Notes: a model not told the origin generated them from the letters alone. A stretch of DNA of 64,000 nucleotides from Geoalkalibacter halelectricus (GCF_025263685.1 NZ_CP092109.1:2915001-2979000); one strand, 5' to 3'. Shown: positions 24,662 through 34,554, numbered from the stretch's first letter. Translations and numbers: made by a program.

Positions 24662-26224
24662 ATGGGAAAAATCATCATCGATCCGGTCACCCGTATCGAA
24701 GGCCACCTCAAGATCGAGGCGGTTCTGGACAACGGGGTGGTCAAGGAAGCCAGAAGTTCGGGCATGATGTATCGCGGACTCGAGAACATTCTGCTCGGCC
24801 GCGACCCGCGCGATGCCGCGCGGATCATGCAGCGCATCTGCGGGGTGTGCCCGACCTCCCATGGGCTCACGGCGACCTTCGCCCTCGATGAGGCCTATGG
24901 CGTCAACGGCAACATTCCCGCCAACGGGCGTATCCTGCGCAACCTGATTCAGGGCGCCAACTATGTCCAGTCCCACATCCTGCATTTTTACCAACTGGCC
25001 GCCCTCGATTATGTCGACGTCACCGCGGCGGCCGATTACAGCGGCTCCGATCCCAACCTGCGCAAGGTCAAGGAGTTCATCGCCCGCGGCAACCTCGGCC
25101 CGTTCCTGCCGCGTTACGAGGGCGATTATCGTTTGACCAAGGAAGAAAACCGCGCCGCCGTCTCTCACTATGTCGAGGCCCTCAACCTGCGGCGCATGGC
25201 CCATGAGGCGCTTGCCGTGTTCGGCGGCAAGATGCCGCACAACATGTCCATCGTCGCCGGCGGCGTGACGGCCGATCCGACCATCGACAAGATCGCCGCC
25301 TATCTGTGGAAAATCGAGCAGTTGAGCGATTTCATCGAGCACCGCTACCTGCCCGACGTGCTCATGGTGGCGCGCCGCTACAGCGATTATTTCGGTATCG
25401 GCGCCGGCTGCAAGCAGTTCATGTCCTTCGGGGTGTTCGACCTCGACCATCATCCCGACCTCACCAAGCGCAAGCGTTACCTGCCCCAGGGCATCGTGCG
25501 CGCCGCCGATTTCAGGCTGCAGCCCATGGATCCCAACCGCATCACCGAGCAGGTGGAGAACAGCTGGTATCGCGAGACCGGCCCGGTGCATCCCTATGAC
25601 GGCAGCACCGAACCCGATCGCGACAAGGCCGGCGCCTACAGTTGGTGCAAATCGCCGCGCTACGCCGGCGAGGTCATGGAAGTCGGTCCTCTGGCGCGCA
25701 TGCTGGCCGCCTATGCGGGCGGCCATGACGAGGTCAAGGCCCAGATCGACGGCGTGCTGGCGCAGTTCAACGCCGGCCCCGAGGCGCTGTTTTCGGTGCT
25801 CGGCCGCCACGCGGCGCGTGCCATCGAGTGCAAGCTGGTCGCCGACCAGCTCAAGAAGTGGGTGCTGGAACTGCAACCCGGAAACCCGGTGTGCGCCGAA
25901 TACTCCCTGGACGTCAACAGCCGCGGCATGGGTCTGCACGAGGCGCCGCGCGGCGCCCTGGGCCACTGGATCGTGGTGGAAGGGGGCAAGACCAAGAATT
26001 ATCAGGCGGTGGTGCCCACCACCTGGAACATGGGCCCCGCCGACGCCAAGGGCGTGCCCGGGCCGGTGGAGCAATCCCTCATCGGCACTCGGGTCAAGGA
26101 TCAGGAAAATCCCTTCGAGCTGGTGCGCATCGTGCGCTCCTACGACCCCTGTCTCTCCTGCGCCGTGCATGTGGTGACGCCCAAGGGCCGCGACCTCGGC
26201 CGCTTCGTGGTGGCGCCGGAATGA
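24662..26224 (+). CDS. hybL: [NiFe] uptake hydrogenase large subunit (group 1, Hyb type)
   Basis: A 520-residue large subunit. Nickel ligands are C60 and C63 (RICGVCPTSHG) and C497 and C500 (DPCLSCAVH). Cleavage after H503 would remove a 17-residue tail ending VVAPE. The N-terminal DPVTRIEGHLKIE motif and length fit membrane-associated periplasmic respiratory hydrogenases. It has no signal of its own and travels through Tat with the small subunit. ATG 24662 follows AGGAGAGAGG. A sigma-54 promoter lies about 100 bp upstream. Its end overlaps the protease gene by 4 bp. Confidence 0.95.
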   Translation: MGKIIIDPVTRIEGHLKIEAVLDNGVVKEARSSGMMYRGLENILLGRDPRDAARIMQRICGVCPTSHGLTATFALDEAYGVNGNIPANGRILRNLIQGANYVQSHILHFYQLAALDYVDVTAAADYSGSDPNLRKVKEFIARGNLGPFLPRYEGDYRLTKEENRAAVSHYVEALNLRRMAHEALAVFGGKMPHNMSIVAGGVTADPTIDKIAAYLWKIEQLSDFIEHRYLPDVLMVARRYSDYFGIGAGCKQFMSFGVFDLDHHPDLTKRKRYLPQGIVRAADFRLQPMDPNRITEQVENSWYRETGPVHPYDGSTEPDRDKAGAYSWCKSPRYAGEVMEVGPLARMLAAYAGGHDEVKAQIDGVLAQFNAGPEALFSVLGRHAARAIECKLVADQLKKWVLELQPGNPVCAEYSLDVNSRGMGLHEAPRGALGHWIVVEGGKTKNYQAVVPTTWNMGPADAKGVPGPVEQSLIGTRVKDQENPFELVRIVRSYDPCLSCAVHVVTPKGRDLGRFVVAPE

Positions 26225-26736
26225 GCGCCGCGGCTTGTAGGGGCGCATTGAATGCGCCCGCCCGGCCGTTGTCCGGAATCCACCGCGCCCCCATCCTGGT
26301 CATGGCGGTGGGCAACATCCTGCGCCGGGACGACGGCTTCGCTGACGCGGTGCTCAAGGTTCTGGCCGAGGAGGAGCTGCCGCAGGAAGTCGAACTCTTC
26401 GACGCCGGAACCTCCATCATCGACCTGATGGATGTGTTTCACGACCGCGAGCGGCTCATCGTCGTCGACGCGGTGCAGGGCGGTCAGGCTCCCGGCACCC
26501 TCTACCGCTTCAGTCCCGAGGAGGTCGAGGCCGAGGCGATTCCCACCGCCAGCCTGCATCAGGTGGGGCTGCTGGAAACCCTCAAGCTGGGCAACCTGGT
26601 GGACTGCCGTCCCCAGGCGACGGTGGTCATCGGCGTGCAGCCCGGTTCCACGGAGCTGGGCATCGGGTTGACGCCGGAAGTCGAGGCCGCGGTTCCGGGG
26701 GCGGTCAGGCTGGTGAAAAAGGAGCTTGGTTTGTAA
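26221..26736 (+). CDS. hybP: Hydrogenase maturation protease for the uptake hydrogenase
   Basis: About 171 residues of HybD/HyaD type with the nickel-sensing residues in GNILRRDDGFAD, VDAVQGG and SLHQVGLLE. It removes the C-terminal peptide of HybL. The ATG overlapping the hybL stop is preferred, because the next ATG (26302) would cut off the first beta strand (ILVMAVGN). As a result residues 5-12 or so are encoded by a GTAGGGGCGC..GCGCCC palindrome, and a mirror half-repeat follows the stop codon. The N-terminal 23 residues are therefore probably not conserved in homologues. Confidence 0.88.
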   Translation: MSAAACRGALNAPARPLSGIHRAPILVMAVGNILRRDDGFADAVLKVLAEEELPQEVELFDAGTSIIDLMDVFHDRERLIVVDAVQGGQAPGTLYRFSPEEVEAEAIPTASLHQVGLLETLKLGNLVDCRPQATVVIGVQPGSTELGIGLTPEVEAAVPGAVRLVKKELGL

Positions 26737-26766
26737 AGACCAGGGCGAGGCATGCCGCGCCCCTAC
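26237..26766. repeat. GTAGGGGCG half-repeats bracketing hybP
   Basis: GTAGGGGCGCATTGAATGCG followed by CCC (26237-26259) lies inside the first codons of hybP, and the opposite-facing AGGGCGAGGCATGCCGCGCC followed by CCTAC (26743-26766) lies just after its stop. Both match the repeat units at 2137-2399. Only the two ends are repeats; the bases between are the hybP gene. Confidence 0.6.
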
Positions 26767-26797
26767 ATGACAATTTTCCCTTTACAGGAGATCCATC

Positions 26798-27898
26798 ATG
26801 GCACTTTCAAGACGCAGGTTTCTTCAGTTTTCCGCCGGCACCGCCGCGGCCCTGGGCGTCAATATCTTCGAAAACCCCCTGCTGAAAAAAGCGTTCGCCG
26901 ACGCCATCAAGCATACCCCCATCATCTGGCTGGGTACCGGCGCCTGCACGGGCTGCTCCGTGGCGCTGCTCAACAGCCTGGCGCCGCGCGTCCAGGATGT
27001 GCTGCTCGACCAGGTGGTGCCGGGACACCACACGGAGCTGGCCTTTCACTCCACGGTCATGGCCGCCGCCGGCGATCTGGCCATGGAGGCCATGTACGCC
27101 GCCGAGGAAAAGCCCTTCATCCTGGTGGTCGAGGGCTCCATCATCACCAAGGATCCGCGCATGTGTGAAATCGGCGAGGTCGATGACCACGGCATCACCA
27201 GCACCGAGCACATGGATCGCATGGGACCCAAGGCCAAGCTGGTGCTGGCGGTGGGCTCCTGCGCGGCTTTCGGTGGCGTCAACAAGGCCAACATGAACCC
27301 CAGCGGCTCCATCGGCGTGGCGGAATACTTCAAGCAAAAGGGCATCACCACGCCGGTCATCAACATTCCCGGCTGCGCCATCCACCCCGACTGGTTCATC
27401 GGCACCCTGGCCGCCTACCTGCTCGCCGGGCCGCAATCCATCGAGCTTGACGAGCACCTGCGGCCGAAAATGTTCTTCAGCAAACTGATTCACGACAACT
27501 GCCCCCTGCGCGGCCATTTCGACGCCGGGCGCTTCGCCCAGCACTGGGGCGATCCCTACTGCCTGTACAAGCTTGGCTGCAAAGGGCCCGTGGCCCACGC
27601 CAACTGTCCGGAGAAAAAATTCAATTCGGGCACCAACTACTGCCTCGACAACCGCCATCCCTGCATCGGCTGCGTCGAGCCGGAATTTCCCTACGAGGGC
27701 TCCCTGTTCGAGCCGCCGCCGGTGTACACCGTCACTCCGCCGGCGGCCTTTCCGCCCATCCACACCGAGCAGCGCCAGAATATCGATTTTTCGCCCACCT
27801 ATGGGGCGCTGGCCGGAATCGCCGTGGGTGCCGCGGGCGTGAGCATGATCCGCAAGCGCTCCGCCGAAGCCAAACAGGACCTGGACGAAAAGGAGTAA
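26798..27898 (+). CDS. hybS: [NiFe] uptake hydrogenase small subunit
   Basis: 366 residues. A Tat signal (SRRRFLQFSAGTAAALG) directs the folded heterodimer out of the cytoplasm. The mature part begins with the proximal-cluster motif GTGACTGCSVALL; further Cys motifs are VGSCAAFGG, IPGCAIHPDW, CPLRGHF, CKGPVAHANCP and CIGCVEPEF for the medial and distal clusters. A hydrophobic C-terminal segment (YGALAGIAVGAAGVSMI) followed by basic residues anchors it in the membrane. CAGGAGA precedes the ATG. Operon order here is L-P-S-A-B, different from the S-A-B-L-P order known in Geobacter sulfurreducens. Confidence 0.95.
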   Translation: MALSRRRFLQFSAGTAAALGVNIFENPLLKKAFADAIKHTPIIWLGTGACTGCSVALLNSLAPRVQDVLLDQVVPGHHTELAFHSTVMAAAGDLAMEAMYAAEEKPFILVVEGSIITKDPRMCEIGEVDDHGITSTEHMDRMGPKAKLVLAVGSCAAFGGVNKANMNPSGSIGVAEYFKQKGITTPVINIPGCAIHPDWFIGTLAAYLLAGPQSIELDEHLRPKMFFSKLIHDNCPLRGHFDAGRFAQHWGDPYCLYKLGCKGPVAHANCPEKKFNSGTNYCLDNRHPCIGCVEPEFPYEGSLFEPPPVYTVTPPAAFPPIHTEQRQNIDFSPTYGALAGIAVGAAGVSMIRKRSAEAKQDLDEKE

Positions 27899-27902
27899 GG
27901 GG

Positions 27903-28811
27903 ATGCCGATCACACGCAGGAAGTTCTTCAAAGTCGCCGCGGCGACGGGGGCGGGCGCCTGTGCGGCTTTGACCGCGCCGCCCCAGGCCTCGGCGGCCAA
28001 CCGGCCGGCCGATCCCGGTTTCGGCATGCTCAACGACTCGACCCGCTGCGTCGGCTGCAAGGTCTGCCAGGTGGCGTGCAAGAAGGTCAACGAGCTGCCC
28101 GCCGAGAGCACCCTCGGCGACGGTGGGCGGCTGTTCGATTCACCGCGCGGCCTCTCCGACCGCACCTACACTCTGGTCAAGATGCACCGCGACGAAGACA
28201 GCGGCGAGGCCACCTTCGTCAAGGAGCAGTGCATGCACTGCCTCGATCCGGCGTGCAAATCGGCCTGCCTGGTGTTGGCCTTCGAGCGCGAGGAGACCGG
28301 GGCGGTGACTTGGAACAGCCGCAAATGCATGGGCTGCCGCTATTGCATGATCGCCTGTCCCTACAACGTGCCGCAGTTTGAATGGCACCGGGCGATTCCC
28401 GACATCAGCAAGTGTACTCTGTGCCACGATACGCGCCTGGTGCATGGCCAACCCACGGCCTGCGCCGAGGTCTGCCCCGTCGACGCCATCACCTTCGGCC
28501 ACCGCGACGAGCTGTTGCGCATCGCGCGCAACCGCATCGCCGCCGATCCCGATCGCTACGACCCCCATGTCTACGGCGAGCACGAAGTCGGCGGCACCGG
28601 GGTGCTTTACCTGACCAAGCCCAAGGTCAGTTTCGCGTCCTTGGGCCTGCCGCCCTTCGGCTACAAGGGGGTGCCGCGCCTCACCGAATCCATCCAGCAC
28701 GGCATCTTTAAATACTTCATTCCGCCGGTGGCCATTTACGCGGCCCTCGGCGGCATCATGGCCTTCAACCAGAGGCGCAACAAGCTCAAAGGAGAGACGG
28801 AGCATGAATAA
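27903..28811 (+). CDS. hybA: Periplasmic ferredoxin-like hydrogenase subunit HybA
   Basis: 302 residues. It has a Tat signal (TRRKFFKVAAATGAGACAA), then four 4Fe-4S Cys sets: CVGCKVCQVACKK, CMHCLDPACKSAC, CMGCRYCMIACPY and CTLCHDTRL..CAEVCP. A C-terminal TM helix lies near residues 270-290. It carries electrons from the small subunit to the HybB quinone-reacting membrane protein. It starts 4 bp after hybS and overlaps hybB by 8 bp. Confidence 0.94.
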   Translation: MPITRRKFFKVAAATGAGACAALTAPPQASAANRPADPGFGMLNDSTRCVGCKVCQVACKKVNELPAESTLGDGGRLFDSPRGLSDRTYTLVKMHRDEDSGEATFVKEQCMHCLDPACKSACLVLAFEREETGAVTWNSRKCMGCRYCMIACPYNVPQFEWHRAIPDISKCTLCHDTRLVHGQPTACAEVCPVDAITFGHRDELLRIARNRIAADPDRYDPHVYGEHEVGGTGVLYLTKPKVSFASLGLPPFGYKGVPRLTESIQHGIFKYFIPPVAIYAALGGIMAFNQRRNKLKGETEHE

Positions 28812-29985
28812 GGCAGCCGCCCTGCGCTTAAAGTTCTGGACGCCCAACGTGGCGCTGCTGGTCTTCTTCATGGTCAGCGCCGCGGTGTTTTCCTATTTTC
28901 GTTTCTTTCACGGTTTCGGTTCCGTGACCAACCTCAACCCCAACTATCCCATGGGCCTCTGGATCGCCTTCGACGTCGCCTGCGGCGTGGCCCTGGCGGC
29001 GGGCGGCTTCACCACCTGTCTCATCGTGGAGATTTTCGGCAAGCACAAGTACCATGCCCTGCTGCGCCCGGCGATTCTTACCGCCTTCATCGGCTACATG
29101 CTGGTGGGCATGGCGGTCATGTTCGACCTGGGGCGCTGGTATTACATCTGGCACGCCCTGATCTACTGGAACGGCAACTCGGTGCTTTTCGAGGTGGCCT
29201 GGTGCGTCATGCTCTACCTGAGCGTGCTGGCGGTGGAGAACGTGCCGGCGGTGGTCGAGGAATACAAGGACAAGGTCAGCCTGCCCGGCCCCCTGGCGCT
29301 GTTCAACAACCTGGTCAACGCCTTTCTGCACGTTGCCGACAAGGTCATGGGCAAGGTGGCGGTGTTCTTCGTCCTCGGCGGGGTGGTGCTGTCCTTCGGC
29401 CATCAGTCGTCCCTGGGCACCATGATGCTCATCGCCCCCTACAAGCTGCACGAGCTGTGGTTCACCCCTTGGTCGCCCTTGCTGTTTCTCATGTCGGCCA
29501 TCGCCGTGGGGCCGTCCATGGTGGTGTTCGAGGCCAGCCTCGCCACCTATTTCTTCAACCGCAAATCCGAGATCAATCTGATCGGGGATTTCGCCAAGTT
29601 CATCCCCTGGTTTCTCGGCGCCTTTCTGCTGTTTCGCTTCGGTGACCTGGCGTGGCGCGGCGCGCTGCCGGCGGCCTTCGTGCCGGGCACCTACGCCTAC
29701 GCCTTCTGGGTGGAGATGGCGTTGTTCATCATCCCCTTCGTCGCCCTGATGAACAAAGGCGTGCGTTTTCACAGCGTCAAGTTGTTTCTGGCGGCCTGCT
29801 CGGTGATCTGCGGCGTGGTGGCCTACCGTTTCAACGTGTTTCTCATCGGCATGGACATGGGCCCGGGCTGGAACTACTTCCCCTCGGTGGGCGAGTTCGC
29901 CGTGACCTTCGGCTTTGTCGCCTTCGGCGTGTTTCTCTACAAACTTGCCGTGAATTACCTGCCTATTCTCGAACAGCAGCATTAA
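28804..29985 (+). CDS. hybB: NrfD/HybB-family integral membrane subunit
   Basis: A 393-residue polytopic protein with about ten hydrophobic segments, typical of NrfD/PsrC/HybB quinone-interacting subunits (for example VFSYFRFFHGFG, FGHQSSLGTMMLIAPYKLHE). It lacks heme or Fe-S ligands, as usual for the family. It links hydrogen oxidation to the quinone pool, and in the Hyb system can couple to proton movement. It is the last gene of the operon; a strong terminator follows within 45 bp. Confidence 0.94.
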   Translation: MNKAAALRLKFWTPNVALLVFFMVSAAVFSYFRFFHGFGSVTNLNPNYPMGLWIAFDVACGVALAAGGFTTCLIVEIFGKHKYHALLRPAILTAFIGYMLVGMAVMFDLGRWYYIWHALIYWNGNSVLFEVAWCVMLYLSVLAVENVPAVVEEYKDKVSLPGPLALFNNLVNAFLHVADKVMGKVAVFFVLGGVVLSFGHQSSLGTMMLIAPYKLHELWFTPWSPLLFLMSAIAVGPSMVVFEASLATYFFNRKSEINLIGDFAKFIPWFLGAFLLFRFGDLAWRGALPAAFVPGTYAYAFWVEMALFIIPFVALMNKGVRFHSVKLFLAACSVICGVVAYRFNVFLIGMDMGPGWNYFPSVGEFAVTFGFVAFGVFLYKLAVNYLPILEQQH

Positions 29986-30029
29986 TCCCCCCGCTGCTGC
30001 TGTACGCACCTCCCTGCTTTCATGATGAT

Positions 30030-30065
30030 GGGGAGCGGCCCAATGTGCCGCTCCCCGATTTTTTT
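30030..30065 (+). terminator. Rho-independent terminator after hybB
   Basis: GGGGAGCGGC and GCCGCTCCCC form a perfect 10-bp stem with a 7-nt loop, followed by GATTTTTTT. It closes the uptake hydrogenase operon. Confidence 0.95.
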
Positions 30066-30149
30066 GCCTCGGCAAGTTGCTGAAATTCCACCTCCAAAAA
30101 AATAACATTGTTTTTTCATGGGCTTGGTGTGGATTTTTCTTGCCAAAGT

Positions 30150-30166
30150 CTAATTCGTTGAATTAG
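30150..30166. promoter_or_regulatory. Inverted repeat upstream of a chemoreceptor gene
   Basis: CTAATTC-GTT-GAATTAG is a perfect 7-bp inverted repeat in an AT-rich stretch 41 bp before the MCP start codon. It may be an operator or part of the promoter; no convincing sigma-54 or sigma-28 element was found near it. Confidence 0.35.
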
Positions 30167-30206
30167 GTTAATTTGAAATTTTAAATTTCTGAGGGGGTCG
30201 TTTTCT

Positions 30207-32459
30207 ATGTCCATCAAGTACAAGCAACTGATCATGGTTATTGCCGCGGTCGTGATTCCCATGCTCATCACCCTGGGATTCACGCGGCATTTTGCCGCGC
30301 AGACCGAGGCGCTGGTCGCGGCGGAGGTCGAGGAGTTGGTGGATGCCAACCTGGCAGCCATCGTCGGCAATGCCGTCGAGCAGATCGAGAGCTACAACCG
30401 TGGGCGCGATTTGCAGCGCGAAACCGCCATCCGCAACTATTTGCGCTCCGCGGCCGACGGCTTGTTGCTGAAGATCAGCCGCTATCATGAAGCCCTTCCG
30501 CCCGAGGAAGCCTGGGAGAATATCCGTGAGGAAATTCTCTCCCTCAGAATCGCGACGAGCGGCGACGCCTTCACCATGAACAGCGCCGGGGTGCTGACCA
30601 TTCACGCAACCAGCCAGGGGCGCAACCTCGCGGGCAATGCCCATATCGACGAAATGCGCAGCAAAAGGGAAGGCTACATCGTCTATCACGCCGTCACCGC
30701 CAAGCGCGACAAGGCTGTTTACTACCGCTATTTCGAGCCCCTCGACCTGATTATCGCGCCCGGGGTGTTCATCGATGAAATGGAGGTACTCTATGACCAG
30801 CAGGGCGAAGCGGCGGCCCTCGCGGCGGTCCGCACCCGCCTGGAAAGGCTGGCAGTTGGCGAAAACGGCTATTTCTGGGTGCTTCAGGCTAGCGGCGAAA
30901 ATCGCGGCCGCTACCTGGTCTCTCCCGAGGGCAAGCGCAACGGCGAGAGCATCCTGGAGATGCGCGATGCACAGGGCCGACCGGTATTCAATCTCCTCGC
31001 GGAAAGGGCGCGAGGCAATCCCGGCGAGCTTCAGGAAATTCATCTGGATATTCCCAGCGCGCGCACCGGACACAGCGAACGCATGATGCTCGATTTTCTG
31101 TACTACGAGCCCTTCGACTGGTTGATCGGCGCCACGGTCCCGGAGCAGGAATATCTGGCCGCCAGCGAAATGCTCGGCGCCTCCTTCACCCGCATGCAGG
31201 GATATCTGTTGGGGCTCGGCGGTTTGCTCGCCCTGGCCGCGGGTCTGTTCGCCTGGTGGGCGGCGCAGCGCACCGTGCGCCCCATCCGTGCGGTGATGGA
31301 AATGGTCGGTGAAATCGAACGCGGCCATCTCGACCTGCGCCTGCGGCTGACGCGCAAGGATGAGCTGGGCCAGATGGCGCGCACCATGGATGAACTCGCC
31401 GATAATCTGCAGCACGAGGTGGTCGACGCCCTGCAGAAGTTGGCCGTGGGCGATCTCAACTTCGAGGCGCGGCCGCGCGACGGGCGCGACGTCATTCGCG
31501 GCGCCCTGAAAAAACTCAGCGACGATCTCAACGGCATGGTGCGTCAGATCCAGAGCGCCGGCGAGCAGATCGCCACGGGCGCGGGCCAGGTGGCAGACGC
31601 CAGCCAGTCACTGTCCCAGGGGGCCACCGAGCAGGCCAGCTCCTTGGAGGAGATCTCGGCGTCCATCAACCAGATGGCCGGGCAGACCAGCCAGAGCGCC
31701 GAGAACGCGGGTCAGGCCAACCGCCTGGCGGGCGCGGCCAAGCAGTCGGCCGAGCGCGGCCGCGAGCGCATGCAGTCCATGGTGCAGGCCATGGGCGAGA
31801 TCAGCGCGGCGAGCGGCGACATCAGCAAGATCATCAAGACCATCGACGAGATCGCCTTTCAGACCAATCTGCTGGCGCTCAACGCGGCGGTGGAGGCGGC
31901 GCGCGCCGGGCAGCACGGCAAGGGCTTCGCGGTGGTGGCCGAGGAGGTGCGCAATCTCGCGGCGCGCAGCGCCAAGGCGGCGCGCGAGACGGCCGAGTTG
32001 ATCGAATCCTCGGTGGGCAAGACCCGCCAGGGCGAGCAGATCGCCGGCGAGACGGCCGCGGCCCTCGACGAGATCGCCACGGGCATCACCAAGGTCAGCG
32101 ATCTGGTGGGCGAAATCGCCGCGGCCTCCAGCGAGCAGGCCGAAGGCATCGGCCAAGTCAACACCGGCCTCACCCAGATCGACCAGGTCACCCAACAGAA
32201 CACCGCGAGCGCCGAGGAATCGGCGGCCGCCGCGCAGGAGCTCTCCGGCCAGGCGGCGCAACTGCGCCAACTCTTGCAGCGGTTTCGCCTCAAGGGGCAG
32301 GGGGGCGCACCGGCCCCCGCCGCCTCCGTGCCGCAAGGGCAACCCCGTCTTGCCCCGGCGCCGCCGTCGCAGCACTGGGGCGGTGAACAACCGGCTAAAG
32401 CGGCCAAGGTCGCGCCCGCGGCCATCGCCCTGGATGACGAAGAGTTTGGGCGCTATTGA
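30207..32459 (+). CDS. Methyl-accepting chemotaxis protein with Cache-type periplasmic sensor
   Basis: A 750-residue receptor. TM1 is near 8-27 and TM2 near 330-355 ([20 protein letters not shown]). The ~300-residue periplasmic part contains two Cache-like halves ([20 protein letters not shown]..; [20 protein letters not shown].., ending [17 protein letters not shown]), a fold that usually binds small organic ligands. HAMP (about 350-410) and the signalling domain (tip [20 protein letters not shown]) follow. A Pro/Ala linker leads to the C-terminal tail DDEEFGRY. It is monocistronic between two terminators. The ligand cannot be read from the sequence. Confidence 0.92.
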   Translation: MSIKYKQLIMVIAAVVIPMLITLGFTRHFAAQTEALVAAEVEELVDANLAAIVGNAVEQIESYNRGRDLQRETAIRNYLRSAADGLLLKISRYHEALPPEEAWENIREEILSLRIATSGDAFTMNSAGVLTIHATSQGRNLAGNAHIDEMRSKREGYIVYHAVTAKRDKAVYYRYFEPLDLIIAPGVFIDEMEVLYDQQGEAAALAAVRTRLERLAVGENGYFWVLQASGENRGRYLVSPEGKRNGESILEMRDAQGRPVFNLLAERARGNPGELQEIHLDIPSARTGHSERMMLDFLYYEPFDWLIGATVPEQEYLAASEMLGASFTRMQGYLLGLGGLLALAAGLFAWWAAQRTVRPIRAVMEMVGEIERGHLDLRLRLTRKDELGQMARTMDELADNLQHEVVDALQKLAVGDLNFEARPRDGRDVIRGALKKLSDDLNGMVRQIQSAGEQIATGAGQVADASQSLSQGATEQASSLEEISASINQMAGQTSQSAENAGQANRLAGAAKQSAERGRERMQSMVQAMGEISAASGDISKIIKTIDEIAFQTNLLALNAAVEAARAGQHGKGFAVVAEEVRNLAARSAKAARETAELIESSVGKTRQGEQIAGETAAALDEIATGITKVSDLVGEIAAASSEQAEGIGQVNTGLTQIDQVTQQNTASAEESAAAAQELSGQAAQLRQLLQRFRLKGQGGAPAPAASVPQGQPRLAPAPPSQHWGGEQPAKAAKVAPAAIALDDEEFGRY

Positions 32460-32510
32460 AAAAAAAGACTTGAACAAACATGCCACGCCGTCCGGCGCTG
32501 GGCAAATTTC

Positions 32511-32542
32511 ACGGGGTCGCTGCGGCGGCCCCGTCTTTTTTT
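32511..32542 (+). terminator. Rho-independent terminator
   Basis: ACGGGGTCGC and GCGGCCCCGT pair (one G-U) around a short loop, followed by CTTTTTTT. It ends the Cache-type chemoreceptor transcript. Confidence 0.92.
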
Positions 32543-32694
32543 AAAAAATTAAATTAATTCCTCTAAATTTTTTATTGAGAATTGTCGAAAGGGATGATAT
32601 GGTTAGGCTGATTTAATGTCTTGAGGGTATCTGTCTTGGGGGTTGGTATCTCCCAGGGGCACCCCTCACCGCACCATAATTAGGGAGAGGACAT

Positions 32695-34554
32695 ATGGCG
32701 TCACGGCTCAACAGCATTCAGGCCAAGGTCGGCGGAATTCTGGCGTTGATTTTGGTCCTGGCATTCGGCATCAGTACCGCCATCAGCACCCTGCAGGGTG
32801 CTGCTTTGCTGGAGAAAAACGGCGAGGCTGCCCTGCGCGCCTTGCAGATCTCGACGCAGGAGCAGGCTCGTAGCGTGTTCTACAGCCTGGAGATCGGCAC
32901 GAAAAGCTCCGTGGAGTTGGGGGAGATGGATATCTTTCAGGATCTGATCAACGACCTGGGCAACGTGCCTGGCGTGGTTGAAGTCGGACTGACCAATCCC
33001 CGCGGCACCATTGATTATTCCAACGTGCGCGCGAGCGTCGGGGGAAGAATTCCTGTGGCCGATAAGGCCCCGGGCGATCGCCAACCCCTGGTGACCAGCG
33101 AAGCCAACGATATTTTGACCCTGTCGCGCCTGAGCATCATGGAGAAGGCCTGCCTGGATTGCCACTTCGACGCCAAGGTCGGCGATGTGGCCGGGGTGCT
33201 GTTCGTGCGTTTCAACCTGGAAGGCTTGCGCAGCATGGAAAGTTCCATGACCGCGGCCTTTGCCGAGGCGCGCGCCAAAAGCATTTCCACCGGTCTGCTC
33301 ACCGGCGGTGGTGGGCTGCTGGTGGCCGCTCTGGCCGTGATCTTTTTGCTCGGTCGTCTGGTGCGTACGCCCCTGCTCCGCCTGGTCGGCATGGTGGAAG
33401 AGTTGGGTCGCGGCCATCTCAACCAGCGCCTCAACATCGACAAGGACGATGAAATCGGCCAGATGGCCAAGGCCATCGACAGCTTTGCCGATACCTTGCA
33501 GAACGACATGGTCGCCAACATGAAGAAGCTGGCCGCCGGCGACCTCGATTTCAGCGTGGTGCCCTACGACGCCCAGGACGAAATCCGCCACTCGCTGCGC
33601 AAGGTGAGTGAGGATCTCAATCTGGTGATGAGCGAGGTGCAGGGCTCCGGCGATCAGATCGCGCGCGGCGCCGATCAGGTGGCCGAGACCAGCCAGTCGC
33701 TTTCCCAGGGGGCCACGGAGCAGGCCAGTTCCTTGCAGGAGATTTCCGCCTCCATCAACGAGATGGCGGCCCAGATCAAGACCAGCGCCGATCATGCCAC
33801 CCAGGCCGATGGGCTCTCGCGCCAGGCCAGCCAATCCGCCTCGCGCGGCCAGCAGCAGATGCAAGCCATGGTCGAGGCGATGGGCGAGATCAACCGCGCC
33901 GGCGCCGATATCTCCAAGATCATCAAGGTCATCGACGAGATCGCCTTCCAGACCAACCTGCTGGCCTTGAATGCCGCCGTCGAGGCGGCGCGCGCCGGGC
34001 AGCACGGCAAGGGCTTCGCGGTGGTGGCCGAGGAGGTGCGCAACCTCGCCGCGCGCAGCGCCAAGGCGGCCAAGGAAACGGCTGAACTCATCGAGGTGTC
34101 GGTGGGCAAGGCGAGAAACGGCGGAGAGATCGCCGATCAGACGGCGACCGCCCTGGATGAGATTGTCGGGGGCATCACCAAGGTATCCGATCTCATTGGT
34201 GAGATTTCCGCCGCCGCCAACGAGCAGGCCGAAGGCATCGGCCAGATCAACCAGGGCCTCGGCCAGATCGATCAGGTCACCCAGCAGAACACCGCCAATG
34301 CCGAGGAGTCGGCGGCGGCCGCCGAGGAATTGTCCGGTCAGGTGCGCGATCTGCGCCAGATGCTGCAGCGCTTCAAGCTTAAGGGCGCGGCCCGGCAGGA
34401 AATCGGTTTTGCCGCGGTTCCCGCCGTCTCGGCCGGCTGGGGCGGACAGAACGAAGCCGCGCCGGTGGCGCCCAAGCCCAGGAGCAAGCCCGAGAAGCCG
34501 GTCGCGGCCCAGTCCTTCATCGCCCTGGACGATGAGGAATTCGGCCGCTACTGA
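32695..34554 (+). CDS. Methyl-accepting chemotaxis protein with a periplasmic heme c motif
   Basis: A 619-residue receptor. TM1 is near 10-30 and TM2 near 200-222 ([16 protein letters not shown]). The ~170-residue periplasmic domain contains a CxxCH motif ([19 protein letters not shown]), the covalent heme c attachment site. This matches the PAS-like heme-c sensor domains known from Geobacter chemoreceptors, which are thought to sense redox state or small gases. HAMP, the signalling domain ([20 protein letters not shown]) and the tail DDEEFGRY follow. Its cytoplasmic half is nearly a copy of the preceding receptor, suggesting duplication followed by sensor exchange. The start is ATG after GGGAGAGG. 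Confidence 0.93.
   Translation: MASRLNSIQAKVGGILALILVLAFGISTAISTLQGAALLEKNGEAALRALQISTQEQARSVFYSLEIGTKSSVELGEMDIFQDLINDLGNVPGVVEVGLTNPRGTIDYSNVRASVGGRIPVADKAPGDRQPLVTSEANDILTLSRLSIMEKACLDCHFDAKVGDVAGVLFVRFNLEGLRSMESSMTAAFAEARAKSISTGLLTGGGGLLVAALAVIFLLGRLVRTPLLRLVGMVEELGRGHLNQRLNIDKDDEIGQMAKAIDSFADTLQNDMVANMKKLAAGDLDFSVVPYDAQDEIRHSLRKVSEDLNLVMSEVQGSGDQIARGADQVAETSQSLSQGATEQASSLQEISASINEMAAQIKTSADHATQADGLSRQASQSASRGQQQMQAMVEAMGEINRAGADISKIIKVIDEIAFQTNLLALNAAVEAARAGQHGKGFAVVAEEVRNLAARSAKAAKETAELIEVSVGKARNGGEIADQTATALDEIVGGITKVSDLIGEISAAANEQAEGIGQINQGLGQIDQVTQQNTANAEESAAAAEELSGQVRDLRQMLQRFKLKGAARQEIGFAAVPAVSAGWGGQNEAAPVAPKPRSKPEKPVAAQSFIALDDEEFGRY

Noticed and set aside
30131-30143. Possible sigma-54 promoter (TGG..TTGC) before the Cache-type chemoreceptor
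   Set aside because: The GG to GC spacing is 9 bp instead of 10, which usually abolishes function.
32564-32590. Possible sigma-28 promoter (TAAATTT..GTCGAAA) before the heme chemoreceptor
   Set aside because: The -10 half differs from the consensus and the spacing is off by one; no flagellar genes are nearby to support it.
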